Notes under the pieces: generated by a model
The model's database searches: none
Told to the model about the DNA's origin: nothing
What the model saw: the letters and a program-made list of their open reading frames with translations, nothing else
Part shown: piece after piece, positions 8,696 to 17,197 of the stretch
Layout of the letters: the number at the start of each line of letters is the position of its first letter
Numbering within the stretch: the first letter of the stretch is position 1
Position numbers and translations under genes: made by a program
DNA from: JBBRNH01 sp038230415
Lineage (GTDB): Bacteria; Bacteroidota; Bacteroidia; Cytophagales; Spirosomataceae
NCBI GenBank assembly: GCA_038230415.1
Contig: JBBRNH010000005.1
Location: 1 to 64,000, forward strand
Length of the DNA: 64,000 nt
Direction of reading: 5' to 3'

Positions 8696-9509
8696 TACTG
8701 CTCCGTTGCCGCACGGCTTCGTATAGCACCACGCCCGTTGCTACCGACACATTGAGCGATGCCACCTCGCCCTGCAATGGAATCCGAATGTGGCCGTCCA
8801 CCATCTTCAAGATTTCGGGCGAGATACCGTCTTCTTCCGACCCCATCACCACCGCCAATGGGCCGGTTAAGTCGGTGGTGTACAGGTCTTTGTACGTTTT
8901 TTCGGTACAGGCCAGCACCTTAACGCCCGAATCCTGCAAATATTTTACGGTATCGGTCAGGTCGTATTCGCGGCAGACCGAGATGTGGTTCAGCGCACCC
9001 GATGATGTTTTCATGGCATCGGAGCCGATGGTGGCCGCCCCCCGGCCCGGAATCACGATGCACTGGATGCCGGCACATTCGGCGGTGCGGGCAATGCCGC
9101 CAAAATTCCGAACGTCGGTAATACGGTCTAAGAGCAACAGAAACGGGGTTTCTCCCCGCTCATGCACATCGGCCAGCACATTCGAGAGTTTCACATACTG
9201 AATGGCGGCCACTAAACACACCACGCCCTGATGGTTCTTGCGCGTGAGCCGGTCTAACTTCTCAACCGGCACGCGCTGAATGGTAACCCGGTTTTGAAAC
9301 GCCAGATTCTGAATATCGGGGTTGCTCATCTCCTTCTCCATGTACAGCTTGTCCACCTGCTGTTCAGAACGAAGCGTTTCGATTACCGACTGAATACCAT
9401 AAACGAGGTCATCGGTTTCGGGTTTGAACGTAGGCCGGGGCCGGTCGTTATTGCGGTCAGGACGGTCTGATGATGAGCGAGTTACTCGCGGATTGCGCCG
9501 GTTCTCCAT
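8691..9509 (-). CDS. rlmB: 23S rRNA (guanosine-2'-O)-methyltransferase RlmB / TrmH family
   Basis: 272 residues of SPOUT methyltransferase architecture. A basic disordered N-terminus precedes a TrmH substrate-binding domain (VYGIQSVIETL). The catalytic knot follows with DRITDVRNFGGIARTAE, GSEEDGIS and SLNVSVATGVVLYEA, the motifs that bind SAM. The family methylates G2251 of 23S rRNA. I use ATG 9509 (MENRRNP); an in-frame ATG seven codons upstream is possible. The start lies 28 nt inside the 3' end of the upstream lipoprotein gene, so the two are probably cotranscribed. Confidence 0.9.
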   Translation of the reverse strand: MENRRNPRVTRSSSDRPDRNNDRPRPTFKPETDDLVYGIQSVIETLRSEQQVDKLYMEKEMSNPDIQNLAFQNRVTIQRVPVEKLDRLTRKNHQGVVCLVAAIQYVKLSNVLADVHERGETPFLLLLDRITDVRNFGGIARTAECAGIQCIVIPGRGAATIGSDAMKTSSGALNHISVCREYDLTDTVKYLQDSGVKVLACTEKTYKDLYTTDLTGPLAVVMGSEEDGISPEILKMVDGHIRIPLQGEVASLNVSVATGVVLYEAVRQRSSK

Positions 9510-10930
9510 GCTTCTACAATTGGGTACCAAATCGGCTGATATTCGGCGTAGCGCACCAACTCGTAGTGATCTTCGACAAACTGATTCGGTTTTCGGTTAA
9601 AGGTAAAATTGATTTCTGATACGTTGGCCCGTCGGTTATACACCCACACTTCGCGGTCGCGGCTGCGCTGCACCCGGTCTGGCGCACCGAGAATAATAAA
9701 AATCATGCCTTTGTCGGTTTTCCATCCTTCTTTATAACTGGTAAACAAACGGTTAGCATTTTCAACGCGGTCGTAATAGGTGCGAATCGTTCGAGTGGCT
9801 ACGGCTTCGTTGCCGGTCATCAAACTTAGCCAATAGCGGTCGAGGGCTTTTTTGGGGTCGGTAGCCTGGTTGAGTTCGTTCACTTCGCTGCCCGTGCTCA
9901 TGTACAATACGGGTTTGATGAGTTTTTCGGGCCGCGTCATCTTTGGGAAACGCCGGTCGGCCACCACCACGCCCATACCGTAGGTGTCGGTGGTGTCTTC
10001 TAAGAAAAAATACAGCCCCTGCCCCGGCAGCACAAACGGCTCATTGGCCGTCAGCGTCAGCATCGAATCAACGGCGAGGGTTTTGGCGGCTGGTTTGGCA
10101 GCCGTATTCATCGGCGACGAAGCCGCTTCAAAATCGTGTTTGTAGCGAAAAGCGAACAACGGTTTTCGCGTACCGGCCACATCGCGGAGCAGAATGGTAT
10201 CACCGGCGTGGGCATAATTGCGGAGCTGCGGCAGGCCCGTTTGGGCATCGAAGAGTGCAAAACGGTCGCTCATCTTCGTGGTTTTGAACCGAATCGGGAG
10301 GTCGTTCAACGCTTTTTTGCCCGCGTTGGTCTCCGTAATTTCGGTGAGCAGCACCCCGTTCAGGACATCTTTGGGCCGTTTCAGGTCAAACGAAATAGTC
10401 AGGTAATTCTCCGTGCCGATGCGTGTTGCGCTTTGCACCGTGAGTGGCACGTTGCCATACGCCAATCGTTCGCGACTGCTGTAATCGGGATAAATCACGT
10501 AATTGACTAAAAAATGTGCGCTCAACTCGCTGACGTTCAGCAGTTCGGTACCGTCGGGCCGGGTTCCCGTTACGTTCAGATACACCCGAACGGTGGTTGT
10601 GTCAACGGCCAGAAACTTACCTTTGACAGACGTTACAGCCCACGTTTCGACGGCAGCCGTAGCTGGGTTTGGCGTTGCATTTGCATTCGTGCCGGTTGTG
10701 GCTGATGACTGATTTTGCCGAACCGGAGCCGAGCCGTTTGTCGGGCGGGCTGCGTCCGGGCGGGTCGCGTTCTGTCGGGCTGTGGGTTCGGACGTTCGCT
10801 GCCCGGTTGAGCGCGGCTCTGCCTTTGCCGTTTGCCGGGCGCGGGTATCGGTGGGTTTCTGGGCACTGCGGCCCGACGAACAAGCCGACAGCACTGCCGT
10901 GATGAAGATGATAAAAAGAATGCGGTTCAT
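9482..10930 (-). CDS. GWxTD domain-containing lipoprotein
   Basis: 482 residues. The N-terminus (FIIFITAVLSACSSG) is a lipoprotein signal with Cys17 in the lipobox. About 80 residues rich in Thr/Arg/Pro/Ala form a disordered linker. Beta-rich central sequence leads to the C-terminal GWxTD domain, seen as YKEGWKTDKGMIFIILGAPD. The domain occurs in Bacteroidota and Acidobacteriota proteins of unsettled function. Probably attached to the outer membrane. The gene overlaps rlmB by 28 nt and is divergent from a methyltransferase gene. Confidence 0.88.
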   Translation of the reverse strand: MNRILFIIFITAVLSACSSGRSAQKPTDTRARQTAKAEPRSTGQRTSEPTARQNATRPDAARPTNGSAPVRQNQSSATTGTNANATPNPATAAVETWAVTSVKGKFLAVDTTTVRVYLNVTGTRPDGTELLNVSELSAHFLVNYVIYPDYSSRERLAYGNVPLTVQSATRIGTENYLTISFDLKRPKDVLNGVLLTEITETNAGKKALNDLPIRFKTTKMSDRFALFDAQTGLPQLRNYAHAGDTILLRDVAGTRKPLFAFRYKHDFEAASSPMNTAAKPAAKTLAVDSMLTLTANEPFVLPGQGLYFFLEDTTDTYGMGVVVADRRFPKMTRPEKLIKPVLYMSTGSEVNELNQATDPKKALDRYWLSLMTGNEAVATRTIRTYYDRVENANRLFTSYKEGWKTDKGMIFIILGAPDRVQRSRDREVWVYNRRANVSEINFTFNRKPNQFVEDHYELVRYAEYQPIWYPIVEAWRTGAIRE

Positions 10931-10987
10931 AGCCTATTTTTCTCTATCAACGCAAAAGAGTAATTTTAAGGACTTTTTTTGCAAAGT

Positions 10988-11755
10988 ATGTACAAAACTA
11001 CTGAAATCACCTCTGCCGAAATCGCGTCTGACAATCCGGTGCATCAGCGGCTGTTATTTCCATACGTTGAAGCGGCTCAAATCGTGCGGGGCAACGTGCT
11101 GGAAATTGGTTGTGGCTGGGGCCGGGGGCTGGAATTACTCACTCAGGCCGCCGACCACTACACGGGTTTGGATAAAAACGGCGACCTTATCTCGTCGCTG
11201 CAACGCGAGTACCCGGCTTCGGCGTTTATTCAGGCGAATATCCCGCCCCTCAGCACCCTGAAAGACAACACATTCGATTATATCGTGACGTTTCAGGTGA
11301 TCGAACACATCGAAGACGATGACCTGTTTATCCGGGAAGCACACCGCGTTTTAAAACCGGGCGGGAAACTGCTTCTGACAACAGTTAACAAAACATTTTC
11401 GCTCACGCGCAACCCCTGGCACGTTCGGGAGTACTTGGCCGAAGACCTAAAGGCTCTGATGCAGAAATACTTCGCTGCCGTTGACACGCGGGGGATTCAT
11501 GGCAACAAAAAAGTGATGACCTACTATGATCAGAATAAAACGTCGGTCGAGCGGTTTACGCGCTTCGACATTTTCGATTTGCAGCACCGCCTACCCCGCC
11601 GATTGTTGCAGGTGCCGTATGATATTGCCAACCGCATGAACCGCAACCGGCTGTTGCAGGCCGATGGTCTTGCCGCCGAAATAAATCATACCGATTATGT
11701 GGTGAGCGATAACCCGGCGGGCAGTCTCGATTTTTTTTATGTAGCAACGAAGTGA
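10988..11755 (+). CDS. Class I SAM-dependent methyltransferase
   Basis: 255 residues from ATG 10988; an in-frame TTG three codons earlier is a weaker start. Motif I is NVLEIGCGWGRGLELL, motif II is YTGLDKN, and FDYIVTFQVIEHIEDDD plus HRVLKPGGKLLLTTVN are post-motif segments of the UbiE/Methyltransf_11 group. The acceptor is unknown. Single-gene unit, divergent from the GWxTD gene with a 57-nt gap. Confidence 0.88.
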   Translation: MYKTTEITSAEIASDNPVHQRLLFPYVEAAQIVRGNVLEIGCGWGRGLELLTQAADHYTGLDKNGDLISSLQREYPASAFIQANIPPLSTLKDNTFDYIVTFQVIEHIEDDDLFIREAHRVLKPGGKLLLTTVNKTFSLTRNPWHVREYLAEDLKALMQKYFAAVDTRGIHGNKKVMTYYDQNKTSVERFTRFDIFDLQHRLPRRLLQVPYDIANRMNRNRLLQADGLAAEINHTDYVVSDNPAGSLDFFYVATK

Positions 11756-11774
11756 AGCGGGCAGAATCGCCGTT

Positions 11775-11917
11775 GTAGCGGAAGGCCGCTTGCAGCAGTG
11801 GATGGCGAAATAGACAATAGCGGCTTCCCAGCCGCTCTACACACGCGAACGACAGAACTTACAGCGTATCAATCAATAAATTTCTTAACCCTTTTAACTG
11901 CGGACTTTAACTCCGCG
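11775..11917. repeat. Imperfect palindromes upstream of the epimerase-like gene
   Basis: A GTAGCGGAAGGCCGCT arm at 11775-11790 faces an imperfect complement at 11819-11840. A shorter palindrome (GCGGA/TCCGC at 11900-11916) lies 9 nt before the ATG at 11926. Both are degenerate compared with other palindromes in the window. Confidence 0.55.
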
Positions 11918-11925
11918 CTATTTGT

Positions 11926-12786
11926 ATGAACAGACGTTCGTTTCTCCAAAGAACCACTGCCCTCGGTGCCGGGGCCGCGTTAATCAGCACTCAGACTGCT
12001 TCGGCAGCAACGCAACAATCGGCGGCTGTTACCAGTCCGGGTATTCAACTTTACTCCCTGCGCGACGACATGGAGAAGGATGCCAAAGCAACCCTCAAAG
12101 CCGTTGCCGCTATGGGTTACAAAGAAATCGAGAGCTACCCCGGCAGCAAAGGGTTTCTGTGGGGCATGAAACCCGCCGAATTCAAAAGCTACACGAGTGG
12201 CCTCGGCCTGACCACAACGGCCACCCACTGCGGTATCGAAAAGGATATGCCCGCCCTGATGGACGAAGCTGCTGCCGGTGGGTTCAAAAACGTGATCGTG
12301 TCGTGGATTGGTAAAGAAAAACGCACCAACTTAGATGGGTTCCGGGCCGTTGCCGACGAGTTCAATAAACTCGGCGAACTCGCCAAATCGCGCGGGATGA
12401 TGTTCGGCTACCACAACCACGACTACCCGTTTATTGACATGGACGGCCAAACACCCTACGACATTTTAGTGAGCAAAACCGACCCCAAACTCGTGACGTT
12501 TGAACTGGATATATTCTGGGTGGTGGAGCCGGGCAAAGACCCCATTCAGTTTTTCAACAAGTATCCGGGGCGTTTCTCGATGGCGCACGTGAAAGACCGC
12601 GATAAAGCCAACGCCAAAAACTCGGTAGTGATCGGGCAGGGTAATTTGCCGCTTGCCAGCATGATGACCGCCGGGGCCAAAGCGGGCGTGAAACACTTTT
12701 TTGTGGAGGTCGAAGAATACGGTTCGCTCACCCCAACCGAGAGCGTCCGGCAGTCGTTGGCGGGCCTGAAAGGTATTCGGTTTTAA
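11926..12786 (+). CDS. Tat-exported sugar phosphate isomerase/epimerase-like TIM barrel
   Basis: 286 residues. MNRRSFLQRTTALGAGAALI is a twin-arginine-type signal with RRSFL. The rest is an AP_endonuc_2/xylose isomerase-like TIM barrel, with likely metal-site segments YHNHDYPF, FELDIFWV, MAHVKDRD and FVEVEEYG supplying His, Glu and Asp ligands. Members isomerise or epimerise sugars or cyclitols; the substrate is unknown. Export by Tat implies that folding or metal loading occurs before translocation. Confidence 0.88.
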   Translation: MNRRSFLQRTTALGAGAALISTQTASAATQQSAAVTSPGIQLYSLRDDMEKDAKATLKAVAAMGYKEIESYPGSKGFLWGMKPAEFKSYTSGLGLTTTATHCGIEKDMPALMDEAAAGGFKNVIVSWIGKEKRTNLDGFRAVADEFNKLGELAKSRGMMFGYHNHDYPFIDMDGQTPYDILVSKTDPKLVTFELDIFWVVEPGKDPIQFFNKYPGRFSMAHVKDRDKANAKNSVVIGQGNLPLASMMTAGAKAGVKHFFVEVEEYGSLTPTESVRQSLAGLKGIRF

Positions 12787-12821
12787 GTCTGAACGAATAC
12801 CATCGGTCTAAACTCGTACTT

Positions 12822-12933
12822 GTTTAGGTATGTATGCTTGCCCCCGCCCCCCGGCTGTGGCGGGTTCTCGGTTAAGTCTGATAAAGCCCGTTCTTCCGAA
12901 GCCACAGCCGGGGGCAAACGTACATACCTAAAC
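12822..12933. repeat. Long inverted repeat before the DinB-like gene
   Basis: Left arm 12822-12861 and right arm 12901-12933 pair over 33 nt with two mismatches and a 7-nt insertion in the left arm (an extra C-rich block). The outer ends are GTTTAGGTATGTA. The element lies between the epimerase-like gene and the ATG at 12949. Confidence 0.85.
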
Positions 12934-12948
12934 TCATCAAAACCCGGA

Positions 12949-13524
12949 ATGCAAAATCTCACTGTTTCGCCCGTTGACGGCTCCATTACCGAAGCCGAAC
13001 GCGCCTATGCCGTTGACTTGCTTCGCAGTACACAAACGGCTCTGCATCAGGCTATTGCCGGACTGTCTGACGCGCAGCTTAACCACAAGCCAGCCGCCGA
13101 CCGTTGGTCTGTTGCCGAATGCGCCGAGCATATCGTTCTGGTTGAGTCGGGTATTTTTGGGCGCGTTCGGGCCGGGATGGACGAACCCGCCAACCCCGAC
13201 CGACGCGCCGAGATCAAGGTTTCGGATGTGGATGTGATTAAAGCCGTGCGGACGCGGACGGTGCCGGTACCGGCTCCTGAACCGTTTGTGCCAACGGGCC
13301 GGTTTGGGAGTATTGGGGCAACAATGGCGGCTTTTGATGCCCGGCGCGAAGCCGCCATTGCCTACGCCGAAACCGTTACCGGCGACCTGCGGACGCACTA
13401 TTTCATTCATTTCCGGCTTGGCACACTCGATGCCTATCAGACTCTGTTGCTGATAGCCTCGCACGGCGAACGCCACCGCAAACAGATTGACGAAGTAAAA
13501 GCGAGCGAGGGCTTTCCGGCCTGA
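12949..13524 (+). CDS. DinB-family (DinB_2) putative metal-dependent protein
   Basis: 191 residues with the four-helix DinB fold: a WSVAECAEHIVLVE helix and a C-terminal LLLIASHGERHRKQIDE helix supply the three His expected at the metal site. Related proteins are thiol S-transferases or are of unknown role. I use ATG 12949 (MQNLTVSP); the open frame extends back to 12820, but that part is encoded by the inverted repeat and is not protein-like. Confidence 0.85.
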   Translation: MQNLTVSPVDGSITEAERAYAVDLLRSTQTALHQAIAGLSDAQLNHKPAADRWSVAECAEHIVLVESGIFGRVRAGMDEPANPDRRAEIKVSDVDVIKAVRTRTVPVPAPEPFVPTGRFGSIGATMAAFDARREAAIAYAETVTGDLRTHYFIHFRLGTLDAYQTLLLIASHGERHRKQIDEVKASEGFPA

Positions 13525-13580
13525 CACGGGCAAGGGCCAGCCCACCAAATCCCAAATTTGTCGGTAACTGTAGATGTGTC

Positions 13581-14735
13581 TTACCAGTAATTGAATTTCT
13601 TAGTGGTAAAAATCGCTTTGGGAATCATCGCGTGAACGCCCAGCGTCTGGTCAACCACCTGGCTGATTTCAAAGTCAACACCCGTGCTGGCAATAGACAG
13701 GGCTTCGTTGAAGGTGAATCCCAGTTCATCTTTGATGAATGCAACAGCCTGAGACAGCGCGTCTTTCATGGCTAACCCTAAGTCTTTGTTCAGGCCAACG
13801 GCAATAAAATGAGTCGGTGTTTCGGCGCGGGGCTGTTTGAGCGTCTTGCCTTTATGCACGATAAATTTGGCCGTGAGGTTGATTGCCGTCTCAATGGCAA
13901 CCCCGCTGACCTCGCCGTTGCCCTGCGCCCCGTGTCCGTCTCCGGTGGTGAAGAGTCCGCCCGGCACGGAAACGGGCAGGTAAAGCGTGGTACCTTTGGT
14001 GAGGTGTTTGATGTCTAAGTTGCCCCCGAACGACCCTGGCGGAATTGAGCTGACTCGCCCCGTTTCGGCGGGTGGCGACAGGGCCATCACCCCCATAAAC
14101 GGCTTTAAGGGCAGTTCTACGCCATTTTTAAATGTCGCCGTTTTGCGTTTGGCATCGTAGCGATAGACAAATGTTTCGCGGGTGGTTACGGCATCAGGAA
14201 TACCCCCACCCCCCGGCCACACGCTGTTTACACCGAAATCTGTCGGTAATTGCAGGTCAAGAATCCTGATTTCCAGCATATCGCCGGGCATGGCTCCTTC
14301 GATATAGATTGGTCCCGTCAACATATGCCCCCGAATACCCGACGGTTCGGGCTTAACGGTTTTCATAATTGCGATTACACCCTGAGCGTGTTCATCAATA
14401 GGCAACTTATTTTTTGTGTAGAATTCGTCCGGGTTAGTGCGGCTCACCCCCGACGGATTTACGGTCTGAATCTCGACCACATCGCCATCGTTGACTTTAT
14501 AAATCGGCGGCACATCGGCCCCGAAAAACCCCCAAACCATGTTTTCGGGCAACGACCGCACCAGATGATCCGGTTTAATGCGCGGAGCCTGGCTGGGTTC
14601 GACGGCTGGCCCAACGGCGGCAGCCAATGGCCCCGCGAAGAGTTCCGGTGTGGTTGCTAACAGGGTTCCTGCCGAAAGAGCGGCCAGGCTGTTGCGGGTT
14701 GTTTTCTGCAAAAAATGTCGTCGAGATGCTTTCAT
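13581..14735 (-). CDS. Acetamidase/formamidase family protein with Tat signal
   Basis: 384 residues. An N-terminal twin-arginine-like signal (KASRRHFLQKTTRNSLAAL) is followed by the FmdA_AmdA fold, with segments GPIYIEGAMPGDMLEIRILD, GDGHGAQGNGEVSGVAIE and THFIAVGL. The family hydrolyses short amides such as formamide and acetamide to ammonia and the acid. An exported version suggests that amide breakdown takes place in the periplasm. The gene is isolated, ending convergent to the DinB-like gene. Confidence 0.88.
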   Translation of the reverse strand: MKASRRHFLQKTTRNSLAALSAGTLLATTPELFAGPLAAAVGPAVEPSQAPRIKPDHLVRSLPENMVWGFFGADVPPIYKVNDGDVVEIQTVNPSGVSRTNPDEFYTKNKLPIDEHAQGVIAIMKTVKPEPSGIRGHMLTGPIYIEGAMPGDMLEIRILDLQLPTDFGVNSVWPGGGGIPDAVTTRETFVYRYDAKRKTATFKNGVELPLKPFMGVMALSPPAETGRVSSIPPGSFGGNLDIKHLTKGTTLYLPVSVPGGLFTTGDGHGAQGNGEVSGVAIETAINLTAKFIVHKGKTLKQPRAETPTHFIAVGLNKDLGLAMKDALSQAVAFIKDELGFTFNEALSIASTGVDFEISQVVDQTLGVHAMIPKAIFTTKKFNYW

Positions 14736-15165
14736 ACGATTAATCGGGTTGGGTTGGTGATTTCGCTATGCCTGCCTTTTTTTGATGAAGCGATTTATTT
14801 GCCCTACGCTACGAGCATATCCTATTCAGGACTGTCAGCGAATGGGTTGAAAACCCGGCACAATATCGGTCTTTCTACGTTTCGCTTCACAGAATAGCAT
14901 CTGATCGAGCGGAAGTAGAAGCCGAATTATACAGGCCAAACGCAAAACAGGTTTATCAAGGTAAACCTACCCGGCGTTTCACACGAATAGAAAATAAGCT
15001 GATTTAGATAGAGACGAGAATGGCTAACCACTTTCATCTGATTTTCCGATAGACTTGCTACTAAACAAAGAAAGCCCTTAAATCATATACAATTACCGCC
15101 CCGGACTGATGAAGAGTGGGCTACAACCCATATATTGGTTATGTTCGCACAAACAATACAAACCC
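14736..15165. other. 430-nt divergent intergenic region
   Basis: AT-richer than its surroundings, with no convincing ORF. It holds a small palindrome AGGTTTA-N6-TAAACCT (14949-14968) and, at 15095-15120, a GCCCC/GGGC-type stretch nearly repeated at 15861-15886. Promoters for both flanking genes should lie here, but I see no full TAnnTTTG box. Confidence 0.5.
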
Positions 15166-15777
15166 ATGCGTCGCAAAAGATTCCTCGTTGTCGAAACAAA
15201 ATATTTATTGCTCTTTGGATTGCAGATTGTAGTTCTGATGGGGCTTTTACAACAGTGTACACATTCAGAAGCCACTAACGATAAAGTTGATAGTAAGAAC
15301 GGCTACAAGAGCATTCAGTTAAATAACACGCTTGATTCTGTCAAAAAACAAGGCAACTTTAGACTCACTTACGACAACAAATGCACCTCTACTCAGAAGT
15401 ACAAAACGAGCGATTTAAGGTATCTGACAATCGGAAGTATTGATTTTGACACGATTGTGCTTGAATTTACGCTTAACAGGTTAAACCGTATTACGCTTAT
15501 TCGCAATAGTAGCGGCAGTGAATTAATGTCAGAACTGCTAACTATCTATAAAGCTGAATTTGGCGAACCCTCAACAACTTCAAAAAGAGACGTTGGGACT
15601 GTAACTCAGGAAACCGCCGACTGGAAAGGTAGAAAGTCTTCTATTAATATTGTTGATACCCGTCCGGGGCCGGGCTTATATGTTGACTATACATCAATCG
15701 AGGGGTATAAGCGGCTTTTTAATGAAGAGGAAAAATGCAAGCAACGTCGCATAGAAGAAGGGCAATCCGACTTGTGA
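15166..15777 (+). CDS. Putative lipoprotein of unknown function, AT-rich
   Basis: 203 residues from ATG 15166 (MRRKRFLVVE). An in-frame ATG at 15109 would add 19 residues without improving the signal. A hydrophobic segment (YLLLFGLQIVVLMGLLQQC) ends in a lipobox-like LLQQC, so the mature protein could be lipid-anchored. The rest is a Lys/Asn/Thr/Ser-rich alpha/beta sequence of no family I recognise. Composition is visibly more AT-rich than adjacent genes, which hints at recent transfer. Near-identical 26-nt sequences flank the gene. Confidence 0.6.
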   Translation: MRRKRFLVVETKYLLLFGLQIVVLMGLLQQCTHSEATNDKVDSKNGYKSIQLNNTLDSVKKQGNFRLTYDNKCTSTQKYKTSDLRYLTIGSIDFDTIVLEFTLNRLNRITLIRNSSGSELMSELLTIYKAEFGEPSTTSKRDVGTVTQETADWKGRKSSINIVDTRPGPGLYVDYTSIEGYKRLFNEEEKCKQRRIEEGQSDL

Positions 15778-15863
15778 AATACCTTCATTATTAAGGCGAA
15801 TCGAATAAGATACGTTACTCTGATTTGTAAATGTATTGCTGCAAAAAATTGGTTAGTACGACC

Positions 15864-15894
15864 GCCCCGGCCTGATGAGGTTGGGGCTTTTTTT
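15864..15894 (+). terminator. Rho-independent terminator after the lipoprotein gene
   Basis: A GCCCC/GGGGC stem with an inner CCT/AGG pairing and seven T (15888-15894). It lies 87 nt after the stop codon. Confidence 0.75.
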
Positions 15895-15940
15895 GTCAGG
15901 TAGGGGTAGGGAGTTGCCCTACTCTTACCCCTACCTGACA
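15894..15940. repeat. Perfect 15-bp inverted repeat
   Basis: TGTCAGGTAGGGGTA (15894-15908) and its exact complement (15926-15940) flank a 17-nt loop, directly after the terminator T-tract. Confidence 0.85.
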
Positions 15941-16004
15941 TCGTTTGTATCGAAGTCAGCTTGCCCTTAGATGAGTCCCTTCGTACCGGAGTCATCTTGT
16001 TTGT

Positions 16005-16034
16005 AAGCCCCCGGCCCGTTAGGTACGGGGCTTT
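16005..16034 (+). terminator. Terminator-like hairpin
   Basis: AAGCCCC (16005-16011) pairs with GGGGCTT (16027-16033). Only a short T stretch follows, so it is weaker than the hairpin at 15864. Confidence 0.45.
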
Positions 16035-16093
16035 CTATTGGGGGTTAATGGAGCGCACCCCCTATCTGTTTCATTAAATGATTCATTAGAATC

Positions 16094-16126
16094 AAAAAAG
16101 CCAGCTAACCCTAAAGCTAACTGGCT
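16094..16126 (-). terminator. Terminator downstream of tRNA-Gly
   Basis: Read on the minus strand, an 11-bp stem with two G-U pairs (16126-16116 with 16109-16099) encloses a 6-nt loop and is followed by six T. It lies 12 nt after the tRNA 3' end. Confidence 0.75.
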
Positions 16127-16137
16127 GATAATCAGAG

Positions 16138-16210
16138 AGCGGAAGACGAGGTTCGAACTCGCGACCTGCAGCTTGGGAAGCTGCCGCTCTACCAACTGAG
16201 CTACTTCCGC
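16138..16210 (-). tRNA. tRNA-Gly (anticodon CCC)
   Basis: A 73-nt cloverleaf on the minus strand. The acceptor stem GCGGAAG/CTTCCGC is perfect, the D arm is GCTC/GAGC, the anticodon arm is GCAGC-TTCCCAA-GCTGC with CCC at positions 34-36, and the T loop is TTCGAAC. The T stem has one G-U pair. The discriminator base is U and the 3' CCA is not encoded. It decodes GGG codons. Confidence 0.95.
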
Positions 16211-16308
16211 ATTGTATTTTAGTCAAAGATGATGCGGTTTTGGCAAAAAGTCAAATCCTGCCGAAGCCGTATTATCTTGCGGCCTGATTACCAAGCCGTA
16301 ACGTCATC

Positions 16309-17157
16309 GTGAACCTGTATTACCGGACTCTGTTCCTATTACTGATTGCCGGGCCGGTTGCCGTTGGGCAGCGTCGGCAACATTCGCAATTTTGGCAGGA
16401 ACGGCCTGGCACCTGGCGCGTATCGCTCGAAACCGGCCCTACGCGCTACGCCGGCGACATGAGCGAAGAAAAGGACCTGCTCAAACGACCCCGGCTGGGC
16501 GGTTTGGTGGGCGGCTCGGTCAGCTATCGGTTTACGCCCTGGCTCACGGCGCGGGCCGATGGCCGGTTTTATTTTATCTATGGCAAACAACAGGACACAC
16601 GGGTATGGTATAACGGCCTGTCGTTTCTGGCCCTGAACCCCGATGCTGCCCTTACGCTGCAAGCTGATTTATGGCCCGTTGATGACCCCGTTCACGTACT
16701 GATTCCATACGTTTTTCTGGGAGCCGGTGTCACCTATCTTAATACCATGACGGCTTACCGAGGGCAGTTCTACAGCCTGCCAAAGCAACACACCGAAGGA
16801 ATTGCATACAGCCGACTACCGGGTATTTTACGGTGGGGCGTGGGGATGCCGGTCAAAACGGCGTATCGGGGGTTGTTTTCGGTTGAATTTAGCTACACCC
16901 ACGTCCTGAACGATTATTTAGACGACGTAAGCACCCGCTATCCCGATTTTTCCCAACTCTCGCCCCTCGCTGCGGGCCTTTCTGACCGGCGCGTTGATCT
17001 GGGCATTCCGTTACCTCCCAACCAACCCGGCGACCAACGTGGCAACCCCACCGCCCGCGACGGTTATTTTGCGCTGACGCTCCGCTACACGCACCTCTGG
17101 ACCACTACCGCCCGGCAAAACTATGGCCGCAGCCGGCAGGCTCCCCGGTTCAGATGA
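16309..17157 (+). CDS. Outer-membrane beta-barrel protein (DUF6089-like)
   Basis: 282 residues with a GTG start and a signal peptide (YYRTLFLLLIAGPVAVGQ). Alternating aromatic/hydrophobic strands (GGSVSYRFTPWLTARADGRFYF, IPYVFLGAGVTYL, FALTLRYTHLW) and Gly-rich turns indicate a small outer-membrane beta-barrel. The opening SLETGPTRYAGDMSEE resembles Bacteroidota DUF6089 proteins. No enzymatic motif is seen; probably structural or a porin-like component. A promoter-like element for the next gene lies at its 3' end. Confidence 0.75.
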   Translation: MNLYYRTLFLLLIAGPVAVGQRRQHSQFWQERPGTWRVSLETGPTRYAGDMSEEKDLLKRPRLGGLVGGSVSYRFTPWLTARADGRFYFIYGKQQDTRVWYNGLSFLALNPDAALTLQADLWPVDDPVHVLIPYVFLGAGVTYLNTMTAYRGQFYSLPKQHTEGIAYSRLPGILRWGVGMPVKTAYRGLFSVEFSYTHVLNDYLDDVSTRYPDFSQLSPLAAGLSDRRVDLGIPLPPNQPGDQRGNPTARDGYFALTLRYTHLWTTTARQNYGRSRQAPRFR

Positions 17158-17171
17158 TGCCGGGTTTTGTG

Positions 17172-17179
17172 TATTTTTG
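17172..17179 (+). promoter_or_regulatory. Possible -7 box for the polyprenyl synthetase gene
   Basis: TATTTTTG matches TAnnTTTG and lies 18 nt before ATG 17198. The -33 position has only TTC at an N20 spacing, so the assignment is tentative. Confidence 0.4.
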
Positions 17180-17197
17180 AGCCAAAACCCCGCTTGC

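Larger units (their letters stand above)
15778..16137. other. 360-nt intergenic stretch with stacked hairpins
   Basis: It contains no gene. From left to right it holds a terminator (15864-15894), a perfect inverted repeat (15894-15940), a weak AGATGA/TCATCT hairpin near 15969-15997, a second terminator-like hairpin (16005-16034) and the minus-strand tRNA terminator (16094-16126). Confidence 0.6.

Noticed and set aside
12820..12948. N-terminal extension of the DinB-like ORF
   Set aside because: These 43 codons are encoded by the inverted repeat at 12822-12933 and do not resemble the family; ATG 12949 is used instead.
15109..15165. Longer start of the AT-rich lipoprotein
   Set aside because: It adds 19 residues before the signal, which would move the lipobox further from the N-terminus.
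16138..16210. tRNA-Gly as an integration site
   Set aside because: I saw no second copy of the tRNA 3' end nearby and no integrase gene, so no island boundary can be supported.
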